DNA of 64,000 nucleotides from Agrobacterium tumefaciens (GTDB lineage Bacteria > Pseudomonadota > Alphaproteobacteria > Rhizobiales > Rhizobiaceae), in assembly GCA_017744915.1 (NCBI GenBank), contig JAGIAH010000002.1, positions 521,826-585,825 on the forward strand, written 5' to 3'. Position 1 is the stretch's first letter; the number at the start of each line of letters is the position of its first letter. A program made the position numbers and the translations under genes. Below, one piece after another: positions 45,252 through 52,835 of this stretch. The notes beneath the pieces are model-generated. The model ran no database searches. It saw nothing but the letters and a program-made list of their open reading frames with translations, and was not told the DNA's origin.

Positions 45252-45602
45252 TCAGTGCGAACGAAGATAGTCGGCGAGAACGATGGCGTGGTTGTGTTCG
45301 GTATCGTGGGCGGCATAAAGCAGCGTGACCCGGCCCTTCGCCATCAGTTCCTTCATGCGCGCCACGGCATCGGGGTTGGCCGAAAGCTCCTCATGGTAAT
45401 GCCCGGTAAATTCGGCAAAACGTGACGGCATATGGGAGAATTGCTTGCGCAGTTCGTTGCTGGGCGCGATCTCCTTCATCCACAGCGAGAGCTTTGCGTC
45501 TTCCTTGCGCATGCCGCGCGGCCACAGCCGGTCCACCAGAACGCGCGTACCGTCATCGTCGCTGGCGGGTTCGTAGATCCGTTTGATCCTTATATCGGGC
45601 AT
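45252..45602 (-). CDS. DUF488 (YeaO-like) protein
   Basis: A 116-residue protein with the DUF488 pattern IKRIYEPASDDDGTRVLVDRLWPRGMRKEDAKLSLWMKEIAPSNELRKQF and VTLLYAAHDTEHNHAIVLADYL. The function of this widespread family is not established. It starts 74 bases from an NnrR-like box and precedes ubiD, so it is probably first in a DUF488-ubiD-ubiX unit. GGAGG lies before the ATG. Confidence 0.88.
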   Translation of the reverse strand: MPDIRIKRIYEPASDDDGTRVLVDRLWPRGMRKEDAKLSLWMKEIAPSNELRKQFSHMPSRFAEFTGHYHEELSANPDAVARMKELMAKGRVTLLYAAHDTEHNHAIVLADYLRSH

Positions 45603-45676
45603 GGCGGCCTCCTTCGCTTGGCAAGTGAATGATTTATAGCGGCTTTTGTGAAGACGCATCCGAAAATCTCCCTGTC

Positions 45677-45692
45677 TTTGCGTTCGCTCAAA
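45677..45692. promoter_or_regulatory. NnrR-type box between ubiT and DUF488-ubiD
   Basis: TTTGCGTTCGCTCAAA fits TTTG-N8-CAAA and resembles the norE box closely. It is centred about 65 bases before ubiT and 82 bases before the DUF488 start. One site could thus drive ubiTUV and DUF488-ubiD-ubiX in opposite directions. Confidence 0.7.
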
Positions 45693-45749
45693 CCGGCGCC
45701 GACGCGCTGCGGTTAGGGTCCGTCCGTAACTGACCTGACAGGACCCTTC

Positions 45750-46265
45750 ATGAGACCTTTTCCCGCCGCCATTGCCACCCCCATGAATTTGCTGCCCCTT
45801 GCCGTGGTGCAGCGAGCGACGGCGGCGATGCTGGCGCAGATCATGAAACGGCACCCGGCTATGTTCGGCCGGCTCGGTGAACATAGCCACAAGCGTTATG
45901 GCTTTCAGCCTGTCGATCTGCCCTTCGCCTTCACGGTCGAACCGGCGCGTCCCGCCATCACCGTCAGCCGAAAGGGGCGCCTGCCGCAGGTGGATGCGGC
46001 GGTGGAAGGGCCGCTTTTCATGCTGCTGGCCCTGATGGAAGGGCGGCAGGATGCTGATGCGCTGTTCTTCTCGCGTGATCTGAGTGTGACCGGCGACATG
46101 GAGGCGATGCTGGCGCTACGCAATGCGCTCGATGATAGCGGCATCGATCTGCCGCGCGATCTCGGTGCCTTTGCCGGGCCTTTCGCGCCGGTGGTATCGG
46201 GGCTTGCGAAACGCCTGCGCGGCCATGTTTTATCCGAAACGCGGGGAGGTGAGGCATGGAATTGA
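45750..46265 (+). CDS. ubiT: UbiT-like SCP2-domain lipid-binding protein
   Basis: A 171-residue protein with an SCP2 lipid-binding domain (PFAFTVEPARPAITVSRKGRLPQVDAAVEGPLFMLLALMEGRQDADALFFSRDLSVTGDMEAMLALRNALDD). UbiT binds isoprenoid quinone precursors in the oxygen-independent ubiquinone pathway. Overlap by 10 bases with ubiU confirms the assignment. It is likely peripheral to the membrane or cytoplasmic. Confidence 0.9.
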   Translation: MRPFPAAIATPMNLLPLAVVQRATAAMLAQIMKRHPAMFGRLGEHSHKRYGFQPVDLPFAFTVEPARPAITVSRKGRLPQVDAAVEGPLFMLLALMEGRQDADALFFSRDLSVTGDMEAMLALRNALDDSGIDLPRDLGAFAGPFAPVVSGLAKRLRGHVLSETRGGEAWN

Positions 46266-47233
46266 TCTGTCCGGCGGGAACGCCTGCCGCCTTCCGCGAG
46301 GCCGTGGATGCCGGGGCGGATGCCGTTTATTGCGGCTTTCGCGATGAAACCAATGCCCGCAATTTTCCCGGTCTCAATTTTTCCCGCGAAGAGCTTGCCG
46401 AGGCGATTGCCTACGCGAAGAAGCGCGGCGTGCAGACCTTCGTGGCGCTCAACACCTTCATGCGTGCTGGCAATGAGGATATCTGGTATCGCGGTGCGAC
46501 CGATGCCGTGAAGGCGGGGGCGGATGCGCTTATCCTTGCCGATTTCGGCCTGATGGCGCATGTGGCGGAACATCATCCGCAGCAGCGCATCCACGTTTCC
46601 GTGCAGGCCTCCGCCTCCAATGCCGACGCAGTGAATTTCCTCGTTGATGCCTTCGGCGCGAAACGCGTGGTGCTGCCGCGCACCCTGACGATTTCCGACA
46701 TCGCCCGGCTGGCGCGACAAATCCGCTGCGAGATCGAAATCTTCGTGTTCGGCGGCCTCTGTGTCATGGCGGAGGGGCGTTGCTCGCTGTCCTCCTACGC
46801 CACGGGGAAGTCACCCAACATGAACGGCGTCTGCTCACCGGCAAGCCATGTGCGTTACCGGCAGGATGGGCAGGAGCTGGTATCGGAACTCGGCGATTAC
46901 ACCATCAACCGCTTTCCGGAAGGAGAAGCGGCGGGTTACCCGACGCTGTGCAAGGGGCGTTTCGAGATTGCCGACGACAAGTCCTATGCCTTCGAGGATC
47001 CGGTGTCGCTTGATGTGATGGACCAGATCGATGCCTTGCGCGAAGCAGGTGTCAGCGCGCTGAAGATCGAGGGCCGCCAGCGCGGCAAGGCCTATGTGGC
47101 GGAAGTGGTTTCCACCCTGCACCGGGCGCTGGCTGCCAGCGCCGAAGAACGGGGACGGCTGCTCTCGCGCCTGCGGCTTTTAAGCGAAGGCCAGCGCACC
47201 ACCGTCGGTGCTTACGAGAAACGCTGGAGATGA
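46256..47233 (+). CDS. ubiU: UbiU, oxygen-independent ubiquinone hydroxylase component
   Basis: A 325-residue U32-peptidase-family protein. Four cysteines at residues 169, 176, 193 and 232 coincide with the 4Fe-4S ligands I recall for Escherichia coli UbiU. GGLCVMAEGRCSLSSYATGK is the core motif. With UbiV it forms a heterodimer that hydroxylates the ring without oxygen, using prephenate as oxygen donor in current models. Coupled to ubiT and ubiV. Confidence 0.95.
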   Translation: MELICPAGTPAAFREAVDAGADAVYCGFRDETNARNFPGLNFSREELAEAIAYAKKRGVQTFVALNTFMRAGNEDIWYRGATDAVKAGADALILADFGLMAHVAEHHPQQRIHVSVQASASNADAVNFLVDAFGAKRVVLPRTLTISDIARLARQIRCEIEIFVFGGLCVMAEGRCSLSSYATGKSPNMNGVCSPASHVRYRQDGQELVSELGDYTINRFPEGEAAGYPTLCKGRFEIADDKSYAFEDPVSLDVMDQIDALREAGVSALKIEGRQRGKAYVAEVVSTLHRALAASAEERGRLLSRLRLLSEGQRTTVGAYEKRWR

Positions 47234-47238
47234 TGGCG

Positions 47239-48177
47239 ATGGCAGACACAGCAAAGGCCACATTGGCGCTTGGCCCGGTCCTTTATCTCTGGCAGGGCGA
47301 GAAATGGCGCGATTTCTATTTTCGCATCGCTGATGAAGCGCCCGTCAGCCATGTCTATCTCGGCGAAACCGTCTGTTCCAAACGGTTTCATTTCACCGAG
47401 CCACATCTGGCCGAGGTGATAGAGCGGCTGGAGAACGCCGGAAAACAGGTGATCCTTTCGACTCTCTCACTGGTGACGTTGGAGCGGGAAAGCCGCCAGC
47501 TGCGCGGCCTGATTGCCGATAGTCCTTATCCCGTTGAGGCGAACGACCTTTCCGCGCTGGGCATGCTGCACGGCACGCCGCATGTCGTTGGTCCGATGGT
47601 GAATGTCTATAATGCCGCGACCGCGCGGCTTCTGGCGTCACGCGGTGCAAGCGCCATCTGCCTGCCACCGGAACTGCCGGTGACCTCGGTGGAGCGCATC
47701 GTGGCGGAAACGCCGGATGTGGACTTCGAAATCTTCGCCTTCGGCCGCCTGCCGCTCGCCATTTCGGCCCGCTGCGCCCATGCCCGCGCCAAGGGCAATA
47801 TAAAGGATAATTGCCAGTTCGTCTGCGGTGACGACCCGGATGGATTGCCGGTGCGCACGCTCGACCGGCAGTCGTTTCTGGCGCTGAACGGCGTGCAGAC
47901 GGTGTCGCACACCTGCCAGTCGCTGCTTGGCGAATTGCAGGATCTGGCGGCTGCCGGCATCGCCCGCTTCCGGCTATCGCCGCAGGATTGCGACATGGTG
48001 GCGGTGGCGCAGATTCACGACGATGTTCTGGCCGGCAGGCGGGATGAGGAAGATGGCCTTGCAAGTCTCGGGCAAATCTATCCGGACGTGCCTTTTTCCA
48101 ATGGTTTCCACCACGGGCAGGAAGGGGCGGCCTGGGTTGCCCGTGCCCGCAACACAGCGCATGGGGTGAATGCATGA
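47239..48177 (+). CDS. ubiV: UbiV, oxygen-independent ubiquinone hydroxylase component
   Basis: A 312-residue U32-family partner of UbiU. Cys46, Cys179, Cys192 and Cys196 keep the 13- and 4-residue spacing of the last three Escherichia coli UbiV Fe-S ligands. The core reads ARCAHARAKGNIKDNCQFVC. The frame opens with ATG at 47230 overlapping the ubiU stop; I prefer ATG 47239, 9 bases after GGAG. The stop overlaps the next small gene by 4 bases. Confidence 0.94.
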   Translation: MADTAKATLALGPVLYLWQGEKWRDFYFRIADEAPVSHVYLGETVCSKRFHFTEPHLAEVIERLENAGKQVILSTLSLVTLERESRQLRGLIADSPYPVEANDLSALGMLHGTPHVVGPMVNVYNAATARLLASRGASAICLPPELPVTSVERIVAETPDVDFEIFAFGRLPLAISARCAHARAKGNIKDNCQFVCGDDPDGLPVRTLDRQSFLALNGVQTVSHTCQSLLGELQDLAAAGIARFRLSPQDCDMVAVAQIHDDVLAGRRDEEDGLASLGQIYPDVPFSNGFHHGQEGAAWVARARNTAHGVNA

Positions 48178-48554
48178 CGATGGAAGGGCAGAAGGCACAA
48201 CCACTGTCTGCGGCACCGGGCGGTGCGGATATCGCCGCCGCGATCCATCTGGTGCGCAACATCGTTCTGGAAAGCGCGCTTGATTGCGGCTGCCGCGACA
48301 GGGTGCATGAGGCCCTGCGTGAACTCGAGGATTTCGAGCGCCAGCGCAATATCGTCAAGCTTCTGGCCGCCGCCCGCGAGGAGCGGCGCAAGATCGCGCT
48401 TTTGACCGAGATGCTTTCCGATTTCGCCGAAGACGACACGGTGGACGAAGGTGTGGTCGAAACCGCAAGCCTGATGTTTCTCGATATCGCCGCCGCCGCT
48501 CAGGAGGGTTCGCGTATCCTGCGCGAGGCCCTTTCACTCAAGACAGGCGAATAG
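48174..48554 (+). CDS. Unknown 126-aa protein coupled to ubiV
   Basis: A small, mostly helical cytoplasmic protein. It starts with ATG overlapping the ubiV stop (ATGA), so the two are translationally coupled. Two cysteines in ALDCGCRDRVHEALRELEDFERQRN are visible. It has no domain I recognise and no membrane segment. By context it could be an accessory factor for oxygen-independent ubiquinone synthesis or an independent regulator; I assign no function. Confidence 0.75.
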   Translation: MTMEGQKAQPLSAAPGGADIAAAIHLVRNIVLESALDCGCRDRVHEALRELEDFERQRNIVKLLAAAREERRKIALLTEMLSDFAEDDTVDEGVVETASLMFLDIAAAAQEGSRILREALSLKTGE

Positions 48555-48572
48555 GCCTAGTTTCCGGTGCCG

Positions 48573-48588
48573 TTTGATCCTGCGCAAA
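48573..48588. promoter_or_regulatory. NnrR box for the ABC-nnrS operon
   Basis: TTTGATCCTGCGCAAA fits TTTG-N8-CAAA. It lies 18 bases after the preceding gene and is centred about 125 bases before the binding-protein ATG. Confidence 0.65.
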
Positions 48589-48705
48589 GATCGGGCGCTT
48601 GCAAAATGTCATTTCCAGATGGGTGACGCACCTGTGGCCGGAAGGTCGGCCATCAGCGGGCGTTACGCGCACAGGGCGCTTCCGACGCGAACAAGGATCA
48701 GGACC

Positions 48706-49689
48706 ATGGCTCAACTCACCCGTCGTCAGGCGCTTTCGGCCCTTTCGGGATTGACGGTGGCGACACTTGCCGCGCCGCATATTCTGAAGGCGGAAACCCC
48801 GCTCATCTTTTATGGCCCGCCCGCTGCGCCCTCCGCCGTGCTGGCCCATGCGGTAAAGGGCGGGTTCCTGAAGGATGTTGCCCCCGAGGCCGTCTTCAAG
48901 GCGTGGAAAACGCCGGATGAAATGCGTGCCGCCGTTGCCTCCGGTTCCATGGGCGCGGTGGTGATGCCGAGTTACGGTGCTGCCAATCTCCATAATCGCG
49001 GCCTTGGCCTTGGGCTTCTGAACGTGCTGACAACAGGCCTGCTCTATGTGGTGTCGAAGGACGAAACACTGACGTCGCTGGAAAGCCTTTCCGGCAAGAC
49101 GCTCGCTTTGCCGTTCAAGAACGATATGCCGGATTTCGTCTTGCGTCGGCTGGTTGCTGAAAAAGGGTTGGAGCCCGGCGATATCAAGCTGGAATATGCC
49201 GCCTCGCCACCGGAGGCCGTGCAATTGCTGCTGACGGGCCGTGTGGATGCCGCGCTGCTGAGCGAACCGGCGGCAACCGCCGTGCTCATCAAGGCAAAAT
49301 CGTTTTTCATGACGGTCCATCGCACCATCGATATCCAGCAGGACTGGGCGCAGGTGGCGGGCAAGCCCGAAATCCCGCAAGCCGGTCTCGCCCTGACCTC
49401 GCAGGTTCAGGAAAAACTCGGAAAGGCTGGTATTGGGGCCTTGCAGGCGGGCATGGAAGCGGCGCTCGCCAGCGCTATGGCCGATCCGCAAAGGGCGGCG
49501 GCGGCCGCCGCCGATGCCCTTGGTTTCCCGCCTGAAATCATCGCCGCCTCCTTCCCGACAAGCCATTTGTCGGCGCTGAAGGCGAGCGCTGCACGCGCCG
49601 ATCTCGAGGCGTTTTACGATGAACTCGCGAAAGCGGACCCGGCCATCATCGGCGGTCGGCGGCCGGATGACGGTTTTTATCTGGTGTAG
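48706..49689 (+). CDS. NMT1/SsuA-type ABC substrate-binding protein
   Basis: A 327-residue protein with a Tat-like signal (MAQLTRRQALSALSGLTVATLAAPHILKAE). The mature part, TPLIFYGPPAAPSAVLAHAVKGGFLKDVAPEAVFKAWKTPDEMRAAVASGSMGAVVMPSYGAANL, fits the nitrate/sulfonate/thiamine-precursor binding family. AGGACC and upstream AAGGA precede the ATG. It begins a four-gene operon ending in a second NnrS. The ligand is unknown; nitrate, a metal complex or a quinone precursor are all conceivable. Confidence 0.85.
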   Translation: MAQLTRRQALSALSGLTVATLAAPHILKAETPLIFYGPPAAPSAVLAHAVKGGFLKDVAPEAVFKAWKTPDEMRAAVASGSMGAVVMPSYGAANLHNRGLGLGLLNVLTTGLLYVVSKDETLTSLESLSGKTLALPFKNDMPDFVLRRLVAEKGLEPGDIKLEYAASPPEAVQLLLTGRVDAALLSEPAATAVLIKAKSFFMTVHRTIDIQQDWAQVAGKPEIPQAGLALTSQVQEKLGKAGIGALQAGMEAALASAMADPQRAAAAAADALGFPPEIIAASFPTSHLSALKASAARADLEAFYDELAKADPAIIGGRRPDDGFYLV

Positions 49690-49694
49690 CAGGC

Positions 49695-50504
49695 ATGAAC
49701 CGCATTCTTGAAAGCCTTGGCTGGACTGGCCGCTATCTCTGGGCCGGCTGGGCGGGGCTTTCCGGCATTTTCTGTTTTCTCGCCGCCTGGCAGGCCGGGC
49801 ATGAGATTTATGGCTCCTTCATCCTGCCTTCACCGGGTGAGACCTTCGCTGCCATCGGGGTGCTTGCAGCGCGGCCGGATTTCTTCACGATCCTGTCGCA
49901 GAGCGCCGTCAGGGCGCTGACCGGTTTTGCCATTGCCGCAGGCATCGGCACGGTGGCGGGTGTGCTGGCCGGTTATTCCTTCGCGGCGATGCGGTTGATG
50001 AAGCCTGTCGTCACCGTCCTGCTCGGCGTGCCGCCCATCGGCTGGATCGTGCTGGCGCTGATCTGGTTCGGCTCGTCGGGAGGCACGGCCGTCATGACCG
50101 TGGTCATCGCCTCGGCGCCGGTCTCCTTCGCCGGCGCACTGGAAGGTGTGGCCAAGCGGGACCGGCAGCTGGAGGTCATGGCGCAGGCCTTCGGCGCTCC
50201 GTGGTTCTACCGTCTGCGCACGGTCACCATGCCGCATGTTCTCTCCTATCTCTTTCCGGCCTGGACAACGACGGCCGGCAGCGCCTGGAAGGTGACAGTC
50301 ATGGCCGAGCTTCTGTCCAATTCCGGCGGCATTGGCGGCGAATTGGCGACCGCACGGGCGCTGTTCGATATCGCGCAGGTCAGCGCCTGGCTCACCATCA
50401 CGGTCGGCCTTGCACTGCTGACCGATTACGGCCTGCTGCATCTGTTGCGCGAAGCGCTGGAACGCTGGCGCGCCGCCGGGCTGCCATGGGGTGTCAAACG
50501 ATGA
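49695..50504 (+). CDS. NitT/TauT-type ABC permease
   Basis: A 269-residue inner-membrane permease with about six spans. Its EAA-like loop reads EVMAQAFGAPWFYRLRTVTMPHVLSYLFPA. It starts 5 bases after the binding protein and overlaps the ATPase gene by 4 bases. It belongs to the SsuC/TauC/NrtB cluster and forms a homodimeric pore for the unknown ligand. Confidence 0.9.
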   Translation: MNRILESLGWTGRYLWAGWAGLSGIFCFLAAWQAGHEIYGSFILPSPGETFAAIGVLAARPDFFTILSQSAVRALTGFAIAAGIGTVAGVLAGYSFAAMRLMKPVVTVLLGVPPIGWIVLALIWFGSSGGTAVMTVVIASAPVSFAGALEGVAKRDRQLEVMAQAFGAPWFYRLRTVTMPHVLSYLFPAWTTTAGSAWKVTVMAELLSNSGGIGGELATARALFDIAQVSAWLTITVGLALLTDYGLLHLLREALERWRAAGLPWGVKR

Positions 50505-51253
50505 GCGAGCATCTTGCCCTTAGTTTTGAACATGTCGGCCACGCCTTTCTGGGCCGCAGCCTGTTCGAGAATTTTGATCTTACCATAGCGCCGGGGGAAA
50601 CCGTGGCGCTGCTCGGCCCTTCCGGCAGCGGCAAGACGACGATCCTGCAGATCGCGGCCGGTATCATCGATCCCGTGCGCGGCCGTGTGCACCGCCATTA
50701 TCGCCGGCAGGGGCTGGTGTTTCAGGAACCACGGCTTTTGCCGTGGATGACATTGATCGACAATATCGCCTACGGCCTTGCGGCTGCCGGTATGCCGAGA
50801 AGGGAGCGACGGGAAAGGGCAGGGCATTTTGCGCTGGAAGTCGGCCTGGAGGAGACGGATTTCGGTAAATATCCGGTCGAACTTTCCGGCGGCATGCGCC
50901 AGCGCGCCGGGGTGGCGCGGGCGCTCGCCGTGGAACCGGACATGCTGTTTCTGGACGAGCCCTTCAGCGCCGTTGATGTCGGGCTGCGCCGCCATCTGCA
51001 GGAGCTTCTGGTGGCCGCCTCCCGCAGGCGCGGTTTCTCCACGCTTCTCGTGACGCATGACCTTCATGAAGCACTGCTGGTGGCCGACAGGTTGATCGTG
51101 CTCTCCGGTGTCGATGGCCGCGTCATCGCCACGCACACGCCCGCCGGCTCGCCGGGCCGGCGCATGGCGCGTGCGGTTTTCGACGAGGCGGAATTGCTGG
51201 CCGAAAGCCCGGCCTTTGCCGAACTGTTTTCGGCACGGGAGCGGACGAGATGA
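50501..51253 (+). CDS. NitT/TauT-type ABC ATP-binding protein
   Basis: A 250-residue ATPase with Walker A GPSGSGKTT, Q-loop VFQEPRLLPWMTLIDNI, signature LSGGMRQRAGVARAL, Walker B MLFLDEPFSAVD and switch VTHDLHEA, matching the SsuB/NrtD type. ATG 50501 overlaps the permease stop. The next NnrS gene begins 4 bases before its end, so transporter and NnrS are made together. Confidence 0.93.
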   Translation: MSEHLALSFEHVGHAFLGRSLFENFDLTIAPGETVALLGPSGSGKTTILQIAAGIIDPVRGRVHRHYRRQGLVFQEPRLLPWMTLIDNIAYGLAAAGMPRRERRERAGHFALEVGLEETDFGKYPVELSGGMRQRAGVARALAVEPDMLFLDEPFSAVDVGLRRHLQELLVAASRRRGFSTLLVTHDLHEALLVADRLIVLSGVDGRVIATHTPAGSPGRRMARAVFDEAELLAESPAFAELFSARERTR

Positions 51254-52437
51254 GGGCGCGCCCCATTCTTTCCGAGGCCCTGCGGCTGTTTTTCCCGCTC
51301 GCTGCGCTCCATGGCGCGGTCTGGCCGTTTCTGTGGATCGTCATTGGCGGTTATGACCTGCCTTTCGGCGATGCCGTTCCGCCATCGCAATGGCACGCGC
51401 ATGAAATGATTTTTGGCACCTATGGCATGGCGCTTGCCGGTTTCCTTGGTTCGGCAGTTCCGGAGTGGACCGATACCAGGGCGGCCTCGGGCAGCACGCT
51501 TCTTGCTCTCGCCGGCCTCTGGCTGCCGGGTCGCCTGATCGGGTTTGCGGGGGGCGATGCATGGAGCCTGCCGGCGGGCTTTTTCGATCTGGCCTTTCTG
51601 CTGGCGCTTTCCGCCCTCATCGGCAGGGCGATGCTGGCGCGGCGAACGACGAAACATCTGGCTTTCCTCATCTGGCTTCTTCTGTTCACGGCGGCGGAAG
51701 CGGCTGTGCGTTATGCCTGGTGGAGCGGTGATACCGACCTCGCATCCCGCTGTCTGGAGGCGGCGCTGTGCATATTCATCGTGCTGTTTTCACTGTCCGC
51801 CGCGCGTATCAATGTCGTCGTCCTCAATCTGGCGCTCGATCCAACCGGGGGGACAACCCCTTATCGGCCGCATCCCGGCCGCCAGCACATGGCGGGCGCG
51901 ATGGTGACGCTTTATATGGCGGCGAAACTTTTCTTTCCGCAAAGCGATGTCTGTGCCTGGCTGGCGCTTGCGGCCGGCGCCGCGTTTTTCGACCGGCTGG
52001 CCGAATGGTTCATCGGCCGCGCCGTCTTCAAGACCGAGGTTTTGCTGCTCGGCCTCGGCAATGCCTTCGCCGGGGCGGGGTTTCTGGCGCTCGGGGCGAC
52101 ACGACTCGGTTTTTCCGTCCCACCGGCCGCAGGCCTGCATCTCCTGTCGGTGGGGGCGCTTGGTTGCGCCGTCATGGCCGTCTTCATCATTGCCGGGTTC
52201 AGGCATACCGGACGTGATCTGGCGCATCTGCCATGGCAGGCGCATGCGGCAGCCGGGCTGATGGTGATGGCCGGGCTGATCCGCATCCTGCCCGAATTCG
52301 ATTTCGCAGCGATCCTGTCTCCCTATCATCACGGCCTCAGTGCAATAGTGTGGGCTGCGAGTTTCGGTGTCTGGCTACAGGGCTTTCTGCCCTTCATGCG
52401 TGCGCCGGGCATGGACGAGGCGGGGGCATGCGGATGA
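51250..52437 (+). CDS. nnrS: Second NnrS-family membrane protein
   Basis: A 395-residue NnrS paralogue with about twelve spans. The hallmark QWHAHEMIFGTYGMALAGFLGSAVPEWTDT aligns with the first NnrS. It differs widely elsewhere, so it is an old paralogue and not a recent copy. It overlaps the ABC ATPase gene by 4 bases and lies just before nap, suggesting a joint role of transporter and NnrS in nitrosative stress or metal/haem supply. Confidence 0.9.
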   Translation: MRARPILSEALRLFFPLAALHGAVWPFLWIVIGGYDLPFGDAVPPSQWHAHEMIFGTYGMALAGFLGSAVPEWTDTRAASGSTLLALAGLWLPGRLIGFAGGDAWSLPAGFFDLAFLLALSALIGRAMLARRTTKHLAFLIWLLLFTAAEAAVRYAWWSGDTDLASRCLEAALCIFIVLFSLSAARINVVVLNLALDPTGGTTPYRPHPGRQHMAGAMVTLYMAAKLFFPQSDVCAWLALAAGAAFFDRLAEWFIGRAVFKTEVLLLGLGNAFAGAGFLALGATRLGFSVPPAAGLHLLSVGALGCAVMAVFIIAGFRHTGRDLAHLPWQAHAAAGLMVMAGLIRILPEFDFAAILSPYHHGLSAIVWAASFGVWLQGFLPFMRAPGMDEAGACG

Positions 52438-52642
52438 GCGAGCTCTCACGGCGCCGGCGGCAGGGCGCTCACCCTTTCCATTCCCGATGTTTATTTTTTT
52501 GGCAAAAGCCCAATATGAAATCAGTGACTTAGGTGGGCGGTATTGATGAATGTTATTTCTGATAAATAATCAATAAAATCAAGTGGTTGAATATTTCCGT
52601 CTTTTCGCCGATGATGACTCGAACCGAATAGGAAACGCGAAT
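52438..52642. promoter_or_regulatory. A+T-rich nap promoter region
   Basis: This 205-base gap before napE is much richer in A and T than its surroundings. It has a half-site TTGGCAAA near 52498-52506 and FNR-like half-sites (TTGAT near 52541, ATCAA near 52570 and 52578), but no complete TTTG-N8-CAAA or TTGAT-N4-ATCAA box. nap control may therefore differ from the other denitrification operons. Confidence 0.45.
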
Positions 52643-52828
52643 ATGCCTAAAATAGTCGCGCCCCAGAATGCCGATGAAAAGCAGGGCCGGACGAGGGAGC
52701 TTGTGACCTTTGCCGTCCTGGCCTTTGGAATCTGGCCCATACTGGCGGTTGGATTTGTCGGGGCCTATGGCTTCATCGTCTGGATGTTCCAGATCATTTA
52801 CGGGCCGCCGGGGCCTCCCGGTCATTGA
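52643..52828 (+). CDS. napE: NapE, small membrane protein of periplasmic nitrate reductase
   Basis: A 61-residue protein with one strong membrane segment (FAVLAFGIWPILAVGFVGAYGFIVWMFQ), the NapE hallmark. ATG 52643 follows GGAAACG. It is the first gene of napEFDABC. The 205-base gap upstream is unusually A+T-rich for this genome and presumably holds the nap promoter. NapE's role is not well defined. Confidence 0.92.
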   Translation: MPKIVAPQNADEKQGRTRELVTFAVLAFGIWPILAVGFVGAYGFIVWMFQIIYGPPGPPGH

Positions 52829-52835
52829 GGGCTAA

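Noticed and set aside
52561..52585. Possible FNR box TGAT-N5-ATCA before napE
   Set aside because: The spacer is five bases, not four, so it does not fit the FNR/FixK spacing. I record only half-sites.
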